A stretch of 64,000 nucleotides of DNA, from NCBI GenBank assembly GCA_028042835.1, contig JAOFOL010000004.1:1-64000 (forward strand), given 5' to 3'. This document shows, piece by piece, positions 8,720 through 18,474 of the stretch. This stretch comes from Opitutales bacterium. GTDB lineage: Bacteria; Verrucomicrobiota; Verrucomicrobiia; Opitutales; Seribacteraceae. A program made the translations under genes and the position numbers. The first letter of the stretch is position 1, and each line of letters begins with the position of its first letter. The notes below the pieces were generated by a model. It was not told where the DNA came from. It ran no database searches and was given only the letters and a program-made list of their open reading frames with translations.

Positions 8720-9526
8720 TCAGGCATCGAAGTAAGAGCGTCCACTTGCTCCTTGGAAGTCTAATCTTGAGACAGAGGGAATATCTTCTTTTAGTGCCCA
8801 CAAATCTGAGCCCACCTCGACTTCTGCTTCATCTAACCATTCAGGGCGATAAACGAGTTGATGATATTTTTGTCCAGGTGTTGGTTCGAAGAGATTTCCA
8901 AGCCTTAAGTTATCAGCAAAAGTTAGTATGGGTTCTTCCTTGCCGTTATAAGAGCTTGGGAAATTTAGATTATGTACCAAGAGCCCTTCAGCAGGGGTTA
9001 GAGATGCCAGGTTTTTAGCATATTTCGCACAAGCTTTTGCTGAGTTTCGGAGGCTTTTTTCGACCTGTTTACTCATTTTGGTGCCTCCACTTTTTCGGAC
9101 TTCTTCAAATTCTTTATTTGGCAGGCACATACTGCAAGCCATCGCCCGGTGACCTAAGAGGGATGCCTCCATTGCTGCACCCACAGTACCCGAAGATAAT
9201 ATCATGGGCATAGTAATATTGTACCCTAGGTTAATTCCGCTAACCACAACATCAGGTTGTCGGTCCAGGAGATTTCCGCAGGCTAGATTGACGCAATCAG
9301 CAGGAGTACCATTCAACGAGTAAGCTAGGGACGGATAATCATCAATTTCTTTAGGTATAAGCTTGGCATTTCTAGAAATAGCATGGCCTATCCAGCTCCT
9401 TTCGCCGTCAGGTGCGCATGTGACTACATCGAAGTCTTTGACCAGTTCTTCAACTAATGTAATCAGGAAACCGGATTGAATACCATCGTCGTTAGTGGCT
9501 AGAAGAAGTGGTTTTTGTCTACTCAT
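8720..9526 (-). CDS. surE: 5'-nucleotidase SurE
   Basis: SurE survival protein, 268 aa from the chosen start, a metal-dependent nucleoside monophosphatase of stationary-phase and stress metabolism. The N-terminal LLLATNDDGIQS motif carries the metal-binding Asp pair (D13, D14). Further landmarks are APDGERSWIGHAIS, LNGTPADCVNLA and the VVSGINLGYN metal-binding Asn loop. The ORF track starts 17 codons earlier, but that extension (MPKGKDSRKRNPSPFLF) is a readthrough of the pnp terminator hairpin, so the ATG at 9526 right after the hairpin is the real start. It is a little longer at the C-terminus than E. coli SurE. Confidence 0.93.
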   Translation of the reverse strand: MSRQKPLLLATNDDGIQSGFLITLVEELVKDFDVVTCAPDGERSWIGHAISRNAKLIPKEIDDYPSLAYSLNGTPADCVNLACGNLLDRQPDVVVSGINLGYNITMPMILSSGTVGAAMEASLLGHRAMACSMCLPNKEFEEVRKSGGTKMSKQVEKSLRNSAKACAKYAKNLASLTPAEGLLVHNLNFPSSYNGKEEPILTFADNLRLGNLFEPTPGQKYHQLVYRPEWLDEAEVEVGSDLWALKEDIPSVSRLDFQGASGRSYFDA

Positions 9527-9530
9527 AAAT

Positions 9531-9572
9531 AAAAAAGGGGAAGGATTCCGCTTACGCGAATCCTTCCCCTTT
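9531..9572 (-). terminator. Intrinsic terminator of pnp
   Basis: A perfect 15-bp stem (AAAGGGGAAGGATTC / GAATCCTTCCCCTTT, arms 9558-9572 and 9534-9548) with a 9-nt loop is followed on the minus strand by a run of T (complement of 9531-9536). It lies about 30 bp after the pnp stop and directly before the surE start codon, so it ends the rpsO-pnp transcript or attenuates entry into surE. Confidence 0.88.
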
Positions 9573-9603
9573 GGCAATAAGTTCTGTCTTTAGCGACTAA
9601 TCT

Positions 9604-11802
9604 TTATGACTCTGCTGTCTTAGCTTCCTCTTCATTAGAGCTATCTTCGGAAGTATTATTGTCTTCGGAAGTTTCACCTTCCTCAGTTTTGTTTTCTTCC
9701 ATGGCTGCACGGCGGCTGAGTTTTACCCGCCCCTTATCATCAATGCCGATGCATTTGACAATGATTTCATCGCCCAACTTACAGATATCCTCAGTTTTAT
9801 TAACTCGGAAATCTGCGAGTTCAGAAATATGACATAAACCTTCTTTTCCTGGAAGACATTCTACAAATGCACCAAAATCTTTTACACCACGAACAATTCC
9901 GCGATAGATTTTACCGACTTCTATTTCTCCAGTTACCAAATCAATTTCATTAAGTGCTCGTTGCATGGACTCGGTGTCAGTTGCGTAAATTCTAACTTTA
10001 CCACTATTGTCCTCATCGATGTCGATATTAGCACCCGTGACCTCAGTGATCCGGCGAATGTTTTTACCTCCTGGTCCGATCAGTGCACCAATCTTTTCAG
10101 GATCAATCTGTACGCTTTCGATACGAGGGGCGTGCTCGCGCAATTGGGTACGAGGAGCTGGCATGGCTTCTTCCATTGATGAAAGAATCTTCATGCGAGC
10201 TTCTGTAACTTGCTTAACAGCTTCCTTGGCAATATCAAAAGGGAGCCCCTGAATTTTAAGATCTAACTGGAATCCGGTAACTCCGTCGCGGGTTCCGCAC
10301 ACTTTGAAATCCATATCTCCGAAGTGATCCTCGGCACCAATGATGTCGGTTAAAACAACATGTTTTTCAATCTCACCGTTCTCGTTCATTTTAGTAACCA
10401 GACCGGTTGAAATTCCTGCGACATGTTTTGCGAGGGGAACACCTGCATCCATCAATGCGAGCGAACCACCGCATACACTTGCCATGGAAGTAGATCCATT
10501 AGATGCCATGATTTCTGATACAATCCGAATAGCATAAGGAAATTCATCTTCAGGTGGAAGTACAGGTAAAACCGAACGTTCAGCAAGAGCTCCATGTCCA
10601 ATTTCTCTGCGGCCTGTAAACCCAAATCTACCAGCTTCTCCAACCGAAAAAGGAGGGAAATTATAATGAAGAATAAAAGACTTTGCAGTTGGGCCTCCAG
10701 TCAGACCGTCCAAATCCTGAACATCACGACTTGTACCAAGGGTACTTAATACAAGGGATTGAGTTTCGCCTCGAGTAAAGATCGCAGATCCATGAACTCG
10801 TGGGAGAACTCCAGTTTCGCAGGTGATTTCTCTTAAGTCTGCAGGGCCTCGACCATCAGCACGCTTACCTTTCTCAAGAATATTCTCGCGATATATATCT
10901 TCCTGTATGACTTCGAATGCCATTTTGACATGATCTGCATCAAAGTCCTCACCAAATTTTTCTTCGCAAGCGGCGGTGGCATCCTTTTTAACTTCATCCA
11001 CAGCAACTTGTCTTTCCTGTTTAGAGGCAGCAAAAATAGCATCCTCCATTCGGTTTCCGGTAATTTCACGGCAAAGTTGAAGTACTTCGTCAGGTGCTTT
11101 GACCAATTCGAATTCTTTCTTTGCTTTCCCGCACATCTCAGCAAGTTTATGTTGGGCAGAAATTATATCTTGGATTGCATCATGTGCATACTCCAAAGCT
11201 TTAACAAATGTTTCTTCAGGAATTTGATCCGCTGACCCTTCGATCATCATCATTTCTTTCTCACTCCCGACATAAATCAAATCGAGGGTTGAATCATACA
11301 TTTGTTCGTTGGTTGGGTTTACCACAAATTCACCATCGATTTGGCCCAAGCGAACGCACCCAATTGGTCCATTCCATGGAATATCAGAAATCATTAGTGC
11401 AGCGGATGCTCCATTTACCATAAGTACATCAGCTTCGTTGACTTGATCGGTCGAGAGCAGATATCCTATAATCTGGACTTCATTAAGAAAACCCTTTGGG
11501 AAAAGCGGGCGTAATGGTCTGTCGCAGAGGCGAGAAGTAAGAATTTCTTTTTCGGAAGGTTTTCCTTCGCGCTTGAAATATCCTCCAGGGAAACGTCCGG
11601 CAGCCGTAAATTTTTCCCTGTAATCAACAGTGAGAGGAAAGAAATCCTGACCTGGACGAAGGGTAGTTGCTGCTGTGGCTGAAACAAAAACATTTGTTTC
11701 GCCCTTAGATATCGTTACTGCTCCGCTTGCTAGTCCAGCAAGGGTGCCTGTGGAGATTTGAATGCCGAGTTTTTCGGCGGTTACATTATGCTTCTGTTTC
11801 AT
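9604..11802 (-). CDS. pnp: Polyribonucleotide nucleotidyltransferase (PNPase)
   Basis: PNPase, 732 aa, a trimeric phosphorolytic 3'-5' exoribonuclease of mRNA decay. It has two RNase PH cores (the second containing [28 protein letters not shown] and the GDMDFKV active-site Asp region), a KH domain near residue 565 ([21 protein letters not shown]) and an S1 domain near 632-700 ([22 protein letters not shown]). The C-terminus is a short acidic Ser/Glu tail. It is downstream of rpsO as in many bacteria; the hairpins in the roughly 180-bp gap between them may set the relative levels of the two. Confidence 0.98.
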   Translation of the reverse strand: MKQKHNVTAEKLGIQISTGTLAGLASGAVTISKGETNVFVSATAATTLRPGQDFFPLTVDYREKFTAAGRFPGGYFKREGKPSEKEILTSRLCDRPLRPLFPKGFLNEVQIIGYLLSTDQVNEADVLMVNGASAALMISDIPWNGPIGCVRLGQIDGEFVVNPTNEQMYDSTLDLIYVGSEKEMMMIEGSADQIPEETFVKALEYAHDAIQDIISAQHKLAEMCGKAKKEFELVKAPDEVLQLCREITGNRMEDAIFAASKQERQVAVDEVKKDATAACEEKFGEDFDADHVKMAFEVIQEDIYRENILEKGKRADGRGPADLREITCETGVLPRVHGSAIFTRGETQSLVLSTLGTSRDVQDLDGLTGGPTAKSFILHYNFPPFSVGEAGRFGFTGRREIGHGALAERSVLPVLPPEDEFPYAIRIVSEIMASNGSTSMASVCGGSLALMDAGVPLAKHVAGISTGLVTKMNENGEIEKHVVLTDIIGAEDHFGDMDFKVCGTRDGVTGFQLDLKIQGLPFDIAKEAVKQVTEARMKILSSMEEAMPAPRTQLREHAPRIESVQIDPEKIGALIGPGGKNIRRITEVTGANIDIDEDNSGKVRIYATDTESMQRALNEIDLVTGEIEVGKIYRGIVRGVKDFGAFVECLPGKEGLCHISELADFRVNKTEDICKLGDEIIVKCIGIDDKGRVKLSRRAAMEENKTEEGETSEDNNTSEDSSNEEEAKTAES

Positions 11803-11853
11803 ATTCGTACAATTATGTGATTTGATTTTTGTTCGTCATCCGTTCAGTTCAAG

Positions 11854-11908
11854 CCGGATTGCTTGTCCTGGATACCCGGTTAAATAAATTAAATCGACAA
11901 GATGCCGG
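11854..11908 (-). promoter_or_regulatory. Possible structured leader of pnp
   Basis: In the pnp 5' region, CTTGTC and GACAAG pair (6 bp) with outer CCGG/CCGG arms separated by mismatches, enclosing about 28 nt. E. coli pnp has a long leader stem-loop used for autoregulation by RNase III and PNPase, so a leader element here would make sense. The base pairing is interrupted and the call is tentative. Confidence 0.25.
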
Positions 11909-11927
11909 TTCAAATAATTAAGCGGAG

Positions 11928-11956
11928 AAAAACTCGTGGCAAAAAAGCCTTCGAGT
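11928..11956 (-). terminator. Terminator or attenuator between rpsO and pnp
   Basis: Read on the minus strand, ACTCG-aa-GGC, a six-T loop, GCC-a-CGAGT and then TTTT form a bulged 8-bp hairpin followed by a short T-run, about 28 nt beyond the rpsO stop. This would partly terminate transcription between rpsO and pnp. The stem is short and bulged, so leaky termination is likely. Confidence 0.45.
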
Positions 11957-11983
11957 ATGAAATCCGAAAGATACGCTGCTAAT

Positions 11984-12250
11984 TTAGCGACGAAGATCGA
12001 GCTTATCGATTATAGCTTGGTACCTAGTAAGGTCGGTACGCTTTAGGTAATCGAGAAGCTTTCTTCGGCGAGCTGCCATCATGAGCAGTCCTCGGCGTGA
12101 GTGAAAATCCTTTCGGTGGCTTTTCAGATGTTCCGTAAGATGAGAGATTCGAGCACTAAGTAATGCAATTTGCACTTCACTTGACCCGGTGTCCTTATCG
12201 TGGGAACGGTTTTCTTCGATGATTGGTTGTTTTTTTACTTGTTCTGACAT
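11984..12250 (-). CDS. rpsO: 30S ribosomal protein S15
   Basis: S15, 88 aa from the ATG at 12250. The core [34 protein letters not shown] followed by [13 protein letters not shown] is the S15 signature for binding the 16S rRNA central domain. The ORF track extends 28 codons upstream to 12334, but that segment ([18 protein letters not shown]) resembles nothing in S15, and MSEQVKKQ gives the usual length. It is the first gene of the rpsO-pnp pair. Confidence 0.97.
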   Translation of the reverse strand: MSEQVKKQPIIEENRSHDKDTGSSEVQIALLSARISHLTEHLKSHRKDFHSRRGLLMMAARRRKLLDYLKRTDLTRYQAIIDKLDLRR

Positions 12251-12420
12251 TTTATTTTCATGAGTTTCTCGATCCGTGGAATGTACTTTAGCACATTCGC
12301 AGCTCAGTCGTAACTGAGTTGCCGTTTCGTCCAAACCTTCAAAATTGAAGGTTTATGGGGTAATCGAGGAGATAATCCATGGAGAATGATCCCTAACGCT
12401 AATCTTCATAATGGTTTTTT

Positions 12421-12449
12421 TTGACGAAAGTTCAAGCATGGAATCTACT
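12421..12449 (+). promoter_or_regulatory. Candidate sigma-70 type promoter for the GGCT/5-oxoprolinase pair
   Basis: TTGACG (12421-12426) and TCTACT (12444-12449) are separated by 17 bp; the -35 matches 5 of 6 and the -10 matches 4 of 6 consensus bases. It lies 35 bp upstream of the preferred start at 12485. No other good candidate is visible in the divergent gap with rpsO. Confidence 0.35.
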
Positions 12450-12484
12450 TCCGCTTGCCACGACTTAGAACCTGCTCAATTTTG

Positions 12485-12943
12485 ATGGTAATGGATTATC
12501 CATATTTTGCATACGGTTCCAATATGAATCTCGAGCAAATGTCCCGAAGGTGCCCTGGGGCAATTCTCGGTGATGTAGGCTATTTACAAGATTGGCGGTA
12601 CTTTATAAATGGAAATGGATATGCAGGGATCGAGGAATACGAAGGAGGAGTGATTTGGGGTTGTCTATGGACATTGACAGATCCTCACTGGTTGGCTCTT
12701 GATCAATACGAAGGAGTTGCCGGAGGATATTATGAAAGGAAGATTTTACGTGTAGTCATCGAAAAAAATAAAGAACAAATATCTGCATCGCTTTATCTTT
12801 CAAACGACTACAGATACGGGATTCCAAGTAAAAGATATCAGGAGATAGTTGTGGCGGGAGCAAAAGATATTATATTGCCGAGATCCTACATAACTGAACT
12901 TGAAGTTTGGCGTAACGGTCCACCATCCCACTTTAACCGATGA
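12485..12943 (+). CDS. Gamma-glutamylcyclotransferase-like protein (AIG2/GGCT fold)
   Basis: The product is about 152 aa. The N-terminal YFAYGSNMN loop is the substrate-binding signature of the GGCT/AIG2 fold, and the LDQYEGV segment holds the expected catalytic Glu. GGCT enzymes cyclise the gamma-glutamyl group of gamma-glutamyl amino acids or amines to 5-oxoproline. The ORF track starts at 12455; I prefer the ATG at 12485 (or 12491), which puts YFAYGSNM near the N-terminus. Its TGA overlaps the ATG of the 5-oxoprolinase gene, so product-former and product-user are translationally coupled. The true substrate is not visible from sequence. Confidence 0.78.
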   Translation: MVMDYPYFAYGSNMNLEQMSRRCPGAILGDVGYLQDWRYFINGNGYAGIEEYEGGVIWGCLWTLTDPHWLALDQYEGVAGGYYERKILRVVIEKNKEQISASLYLSNDYRYGIPSKRYQEIVVAGAKDIILPRSYITELEVWRNGPPSHFNR

Positions 12944-15900
12944 CGGAAGCTTTTCACGCAGAGAGTTGGAAGTTTTTTGTTGATACTGGAGGTACATTTA
13001 CGGACTGTCTGGGGCTTTCTCCAAATGATGAACTAATCAGAGCAAAAGTACTTTCGCGAGGTTCACTTTCCGCGCATGCCTTGGAAATATCTGGTAATAA
13101 GAAAGTGAGGATATCTAGAAACGATGACTGGCCGATTGATTTTCCTGTGGGATTTTCTCTGTCGATTGGATTACCGGGGATGAGAAAGAAAATAATTACT
13201 GGATGGAACCCCTCGACTTGCGAACTGGAGCTTGATCATCTTCTATCTGAAGAAGGAGAGACACTCTTGGGTGCAATTGAATTGGAATCTGGTTGGGAGG
13301 CTCCTATTTTGGCTATGCGTTTAATTCTAGCTCGGAGTGGACTGGACTGGGCCGATGTGAATACTGAAATGAGGTTAGCTACCACACGCTGTACTAACGC
13401 CTTATTGGAAGGAAAGGGTACTTTACCTGTTCTGTTTATAACCGCGGGGTTTGCGGATTTATTAGATATTGGAGATCAACGAAGAATCGATCTTTTTGAT
13501 CTGATTCCTCGGAAATGTAAAAAAATTACAGGTAATGTGGTGGAAGTTAATCAAAGGATGGAGAGTACTGGCAATATCCTAAAAGCTTTGGATTATAATG
13601 AACTTTCTGTTGAGGCATCATTAATGGTGATGAAAGGAGAACGGACGGCAGTCGTCTCCTTTTTACATTCATGGGTAAATAATACACATGAAACTGAGAT
13701 GGCAAAAATTCTCATCAAAGCGGGTTTTGAAAAAGTGGTTCTGTCCTCATCCATTACCAAATTTCCAAAGTGGTTACCTCGAACAGAATCTGCATCAGTC
13801 GAAGCTTACCTTTCAGATACACTTGATAAGTATTTGGACAATGTGAATTCTTCGCTAACGACTGAATCCAAGCTTTGGGTTATGAGCAGTGCAGGAGGTT
13901 TGATACAACGAAAATACTATCGAGCAATAGATAGTCTATTGAGCGGTCCAGCTGCGGGCGTGGTAGGTGCGGGTGTAATTGCCCGCTCCGTAGGAATCGA
14001 AAATTTCATCAATTTGGATATGGGTGGAACTAGTACCGATGTTTCTCGTTACTCTGGTAATTACAGCTACCAATCCTCCCATCAAGTGGGGGATGCACGC
14101 ATTTCAAGTATTGCGTTAAAGATTGAAACAGTAGCAGCGGGTGGAGGTTCTATTTGCCGGTTAGAAAAGGGATTACTACGAGTAGGTCCTGAGAGTGCAG
14201 GAGCACATCCTGGTCCTGCTTGTTACGGGTTTGGTGGCCCGCTTTGCCTGACAGATGTGAACCTTCTGCTCGGTCGATTATCAACTCGTCACTTCTCAAC
14301 GCCGGTTTTTCCTGAGGCATCGATAGAGAGGCTACATGAGATTGTTGAATCTACGGGACGTAATACTGATGAGTTACTTCAGGGTTTTTTGACAATTGCC
14401 AATGATTCTATGGCCAATGCGATTCGAAAAATTTCGATTCAACAAGGATATGATCCATCAGATCATGCATTGGTTGCTTTTGGAGGGGCAGGCGGGCAGC
14501 ATGCATGTGGGGTGGCCGACCTTTTAGGCATGAATCGGGTAATCTTACCAGCGGACTCTGGATTACTTAGTGCCTATGGCTTATCACAGGCTAGAGTGGA
14601 GCGTCTAGTCGAACACCCTGTGCTTCAACCGCTTGATTCTGGAACTATTAATGATTTAGAAAAGCAAATGATCGAGAAGGGTAAATTTGAGCTCCGTAAG
14701 ATGGGGCAAACCGGACAGGTTGTTGAAAAACGTGCTCTTATTCGTCTAATCGGACAAGATTCTACTTTGGAAATCATTTATAAAAATCCACTTGAATTAG
14801 AATCTCGATATTATGAAAAGTTTGAGAATATATTCGGATATATACCTACAGTTTTTAAACTTGAATTATATTCCTTACGAATTCTCATAGCTGGTCCCGT
14901 TTGTCGTCCATCTATGGAGACATTTCCTGATCCTTTTCGATTTGATCTTGATAAACAGCCCACTCAGCTTGATAGGACTGCTCTATTATCAAATGCAATT
15001 TATAGCGGACCACTTTTAATTACAGATCCCTACAGTACTCTTTGGGTGGCAGCAGGATGGTCGGTTCGTTCCGGATCAAAAGGTACTTTGTTATTGGAAA
15101 AAGTTAGCTCGAAAGAAAATGCTGGAAATAAGATTCCATCCACTGCCAGAAGAGAGTTATTTTCTAATCGTTTTCTTTGCCTTGCGGAAGAGATGGGTTC
15201 ACAGCTTCAACGCACGGCTATATCAACTAATGTACGTGAGAGGTTTGATTTTTCCTGTGCTCTACTCGATAGAAAAGGAAAGTTAGTAGCTAATGCTCCT
15301 CATATTCCTGTTCATTTGGGAGCAATGGGGGTATTTACAAGGAGCCTTATCCAAGAATTCCCTTCACTTTCAAGGGGAGATATTTTGATCTCGAATCATC
15401 CAGCCTATGGAGGTTCCCATTTACCTGATATTTCAGTCTTAGCCCCGGTGGTAGGGAAAGATGAAAAGCCTGTTTGCTTTCTTGCCAATCGAGCTCATCA
15501 TGCAGAAATTGGCGGCATTAGCCCAGGTTCTATGCCTGCTGGCTCTGCAATATTAGCGGAAGAAGGTGTGATTATATCTCCTCAGTATTTGGTAAAACAA
15601 GGTCAGTCGCAAATTGATCAAATTGCTGAAGTATTGAAATCTGCTGATTTTCCTTCTCGGCAGATCGACGAAAATTTAGCTGATCTGTTGGCACAGGTTG
15701 CATCTTTACGCCATGGGACTGAATTTATGGAAAATTACTTGTCTTTGTATGGAGAAGTAGAAATTTGCAATCAGATGGAAGCTTTAGGTGAAGAATCTAG
15801 GCAAAGTTGTGAGCAGTATTTAAAAAGTCTTGGAGAAATAAAATTTTTTGGGCAGCAAAAGTTAGATGATGGTGATCTTTTATGTGTAAGGATCAAGATT

Positions 15901-16692
15901 AAGGAAGGACATGCCATTTTTGATTTTTCTGGAACAGCCTCGACCCGCTCTGATAACTTAAATGCTACAGAGGCTATAGTTTACAGTGCAGTTTGTTACA
16001 GTTTGCGGGTTTTAATAGGTTCAAATCTTCCATTAAATGAAGGCATCCTTGACCCCGTAACCATAGTTTTGCCTCAAGGGACTCTTCTTAATCCATCCTT
16101 TTGCCCTGATCCTAGCAAATATCCGGGGGTTGCTGGAGGAAATGTGGAGATAAGTCAGCGGTTGGTTGATCTAATTTTAAGCTCGGCTTTTCAGGAGGTT
16201 GCCTGTTCTCAGGGAACCATGAATAATGTTATCTTTGGGAATCATAAATTCAGCCATTATGAAACCCTGGGTGGAGGTGCCGGGGCGAGGGTTGGGCAGG
16301 AGGGTGCCTCCGCCGTGCAGGTACACATGACGAACACTGCCATCACCGATCCCGAAATACTGGAGACCCGTTTCCCAGTTCGTTTGGTTGCCTTTCGCCG
16401 AAGAACGGGATCGGGAGGCCACGGCACCTGGCCAGGTGGGGATGGGATTGAAAGGGAATACCTCTTTGAGGAGGAGACCCAGCTGTCTTTACTTACTCAA
16501 AGTAGAGTGGAGGCTCCCTCTGGGATTTCTGGAGGAGAGGCCGGGAAGTGCGGGGAGCAGTTTCTCATTCGTATGGATGGCACCGAGGAAGCGATGGGTT
16601 CGCTCGAGCAGGCAACCGTGTATCCGGGAGATCGCCTTGTTATTCGAACACCCGGAGGTGGGGGAGCCGGGGAAGCCGAACTTTTGACCTGA
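12940..16692 (+). CDS. 5-oxoprolinase, fused HyuA-HyuB type (ATP-hydrolysing)
   Basis: The product is 1250 aa, the normal length for the fused bacterial or eukaryotic-type 5-oxoprolinase, which converts 5-oxoproline plus ATP to glutamate. The HyuA half starts with FVDTGGTFTDC (residues 13-23), carries NLDMGGTSTDVSR near 357 and LVAFGGAGGQHACGVADLLGM near 509. The HyuB half starts near 734 (ARRELFSNRF) and ends with the typical Gly-rich TPGGGGAGEAE tail. N-methylhydantoinase or acetone carboxylase are alternatives, but the full fusion and the upstream GGCT gene favour 5-oxoprolinase. Hand-counted GC rises from about 39% (15841-16020) to about 64% (16261-16440) within the reading frame, which hints at recombination of the 3' end. 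Confidence 0.85.
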   Translation: MTEAFHAESWKFFVDTGGTFTDCLGLSPNDELIRAKVLSRGSLSAHALEISGNKKVRISRNDDWPIDFPVGFSLSIGLPGMRKKIITGWNPSTCELELDHLLSEEGETLLGAIELESGWEAPILAMRLILARSGLDWADVNTEMRLATTRCTNALLEGKGTLPVLFITAGFADLLDIGDQRRIDLFDLIPRKCKKITGNVVEVNQRMESTGNILKALDYNELSVEASLMVMKGERTAVVSFLHSWVNNTHETEMAKILIKAGFEKVVLSSSITKFPKWLPRTESASVEAYLSDTLDKYLDNVNSSLTTESKLWVMSSAGGLIQRKYYRAIDSLLSGPAAGVVGAGVIARSVGIENFINLDMGGTSTDVSRYSGNYSYQSSHQVGDARISSIALKIETVAAGGGSICRLEKGLLRVGPESAGAHPGPACYGFGGPLCLTDVNLLLGRLSTRHFSTPVFPEASIERLHEIVESTGRNTDELLQGFLTIANDSMANAIRKISIQQGYDPSDHALVAFGGAGGQHACGVADLLGMNRVILPADSGLLSAYGLSQARVERLVEHPVLQPLDSGTINDLEKQMIEKGKFELRKMGQTGQVVEKRALIRLIGQDSTLEIIYKNPLELESRYYEKFENIFGYIPTVFKLELYSLRILIAGPVCRPSMETFPDPFRFDLDKQPTQLDRTALLSNAIYSGPLLITDPYSTLWVAAGWSVRSGSKGTLLLEKVSSKENAGNKIPSTARRELFSNRFLCLAEEMGSQLQRTAISTNVRERFDFSCALLDRKGKLVANAPHIPVHLGAMGVFTRSLIQEFPSLSRGDILISNHPAYGGSHLPDISVLAPVVGKDEKPVCFLANRAHHAEIGGISPGSMPAGSAILAEEGVIISPQYLVKQGQSQIDQIAEVLKSADFPSRQIDENLADLLAQVASLRHGTEFMENYLSLYGEVEICNQMEALGEESRQSCEQYLKSLGEIKFFGQQKLDDGDLLCVRIKIKEGHAIFDFSGTASTRSDNLNATEAIVYSAVCYSLRVLIGSNLPLNEGILDPVTIVLPQGTLLNPSFCPDPSKYPGVAGGNVEISQRLVDLILSSAFQEVACSQGTMNNVIFGNHKFSHYETLGGGAGARVGQEGASAVQVHMTNTAITDPEILETRFPVRLVAFRRRTGSGGHGTWPGGDGIEREYLFEEETQLSLLTQSRVEAPSGISGGEAGKCGEQFLIRMDGTEEAMGSLEQATVYPGDRLVIRTPGGGGAGEAELLT

Positions 16693-16737
16693 TCAAGCTT
16701 GATGAGTTCATAAATAGTTGTAAGGAGTGAATTTTTT

Positions 16738-18222
16738 ATGAGTCGATCGTTACGAAATAGTTGGGTTGTTACATTCTTTCATGTGGTTTCATTTTTAACC
16801 TTTGGGGCAGATCTTCCCAATATTCTATTAATTGTCTCGGAGGATAATGGTCCCGAGTTAGGATGCTATGGAGATCCTTATGCCAGGACTCCCGTTCTTG
16901 ATAGATTGGCAAAGTACGGCGTTCGTTTTAATCAGGCCTTTACCCCATATTCAGTCTGCAGTCCTTCCCGTGCATCTTTTTTAACAGGGCTTCACCCGGT
17001 GGTGAATGGGCAACTGGGACTGGCCACCCATAAATTTGCTTTATTTGAGGAATGGCCCAACATTTTCAGCCTCTTTCAAAAAGCTGGTTATCATACGGGC
17101 CTGATTGGTAAATTACATGTGAACCCGGAGAAGTATTTTTCAAAGCACATCGATTATAGAGCGATAAGTAGTGCCAATTTTGATCGAAAATCCATGAGTG
17201 CATATGCCGAAAATGCGGAAACTTTTTTTTCAAAAAGTAAAAAACCATTCTTTCTTTCGATCAATTATCCCGATGCCCATTTTCCCCTTATTCCAAAAAT
17301 TAAAGAATATCCCAAAAAGCAAGACATGCTCACGGGAAGAGATGTAAAGCCTTTGCCATGGATTGGCTGTGATACCCCAAGATTACGAGAGGCCACCGCA
17401 AATTACTATAATTGTATGAATCGCTTGGATTCCTTGATCGGGGATCTCCTCGGGGAATTACAAAAGGCAGGCAAAACGGAAAATACCCTGATTATTTATA
17501 TTGGAGATCATGGTGCCCAATTCTCGCGCGGCAAAACGAGTGTGTATGATGCCGGGACCAGCATTCCATTCATTATAAATTGGCCGAATCAAATAAGTGA
17601 GGGATTAGTCCGGGAAGAACTTGTATGCGTCACAGATATTCTGCCCACATGTCTTTTGGCTGCAGGAGTGACTGCTCCTGCGCATCTATCCGGTCGTGCT
17701 CTTCAACCCCTTTTGCGGGATAGGCGGGTATCCAACTGGAGAACATTCCTTCCTTTTATAACTACTGGTGCGGCTCCTTCAATTGCCTGTCTTCAATTCG
17801 CTTACCGGACCGAGAAGTTCAAACTTATCATTTCACCACCCAATCAGGGAGAAAACCTCAGTGCAGTCGCCTATCTTACTGATTTGAATTCCTTTTACAT
17901 TGCCGGGTGCAAACAACACGAGATTGATGCCTCTGTTCCATCGATTCAGGAGGTTTATAAAATTTACAAAAACCCTCCGGGGTATGAACTTTACGATCTT
18001 GAACAAGATCCTAATGAATTTCTCAACTTGGCGGAAGACCCAGAATACAAAACAATCCGTTCTCACCTAATAAAAGAATTTCAAAAATGGCAGAAAAGCG
18101 TGGATGATCCATTTTTTTATGATTCGAATGTCAGGTTCTGGATCAATGAACAGCAAAAAGCCAGGGGCACTAACTACAAAGGGGTGAAGAACTTCCGGTG
18201 GGGATACCTGAATGAGTTCTGA
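16738..18222 (+). CDS. Exported type I sulfatase, sulfamidase-like
   Basis: The product is 494 aa. A signal peptide (VVTFFHVVSFLTFGA) is followed by NILLIVSEDNGPELGCYGD, the metal-binding start of the alkaline-phosphatase-like fold. The formylglycine site is Cys74 in VCSPSRASFLTG (CxPxR). The SEDNGPELGCYGD form and the overall length resemble N-sulfoglucosamine sulfohydrolase (SGSH)-type sulfatases. It would act in the periplasm or on the surface, removing sulfate from a sulfated glycan after maturation of Cys74. AAGGAG lies 9 nt before the ATG. It is 45 bp after the 5-oxoprolinase gene and has no other sulfatase nearby. The sulfatase class is sure; the substrate is not. Confidence 0.88.
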   Translation: MSRSLRNSWVVTFFHVVSFLTFGADLPNILLIVSEDNGPELGCYGDPYARTPVLDRLAKYGVRFNQAFTPYSVCSPSRASFLTGLHPVVNGQLGLATHKFALFEEWPNIFSLFQKAGYHTGLIGKLHVNPEKYFSKHIDYRAISSANFDRKSMSAYAENAETFFSKSKKPFFLSINYPDAHFPLIPKIKEYPKKQDMLTGRDVKPLPWIGCDTPRLREATANYYNCMNRLDSLIGDLLGELQKAGKTENTLIIYIGDHGAQFSRGKTSVYDAGTSIPFIINWPNQISEGLVREELVCVTDILPTCLLAAGVTAPAHLSGRALQPLLRDRRVSNWRTFLPFITTGAAPSIACLQFAYRTEKFKLIISPPNQGENLSAVAYLTDLNSFYIAGCKQHEIDASVPSIQEVYKIYKNPPGYELYDLEQDPNEFLNLAEDPEYKTIRSHLIKEFQKWQKSVDDPFFYDSNVRFWINEQQKARGTNYKGVKNFRWGYLNEF

Positions 18223-18474
18223 TAACAAATTAACCTCTTGGTTTCGACCTTGTTCGAAATTAGCCTGCTTCACTGGATAGAAATTTTACAGGACATGATT
18301 TATATTTAATAGTCCTTAAGTGAAATTCATGACTTTTATGAATTAATTTATTTGAAAAAACTTTTTTCGACCCTCCCTTTAAAAATTTTTACCATTTCCT
18401 GACTTTTTTGCAGATAAATTGGGTTTGGCACAGGGTAAGCATAATATTACGCAACAATTAAACAGGAGGGGGAA
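18223..18474. other. Non-coding gap with a candidate promoter for the 41-aa ORF
   Basis: This is a 252-bp AT-rich stretch between the sulfatase and the small ORF. I see no reading frame of interest. TTGGGT (18419-18424) and TAATAT (18442-18447), 17 bp apart, make a weak promoter in front of the 41-aa gene (3 of 6 and 4 of 6 consensus matches). AGGAGG at 18464-18469 is its ribosome binding site. Confidence 0.4.

Noticed and set aside
9527-9577. N-terminal extension of SurE (MPKGKDSRKRNPSPFLF)
   Set aside because: The DNA is the pnp terminator stem-loop; SurE homology begins at the ATG at 9526.
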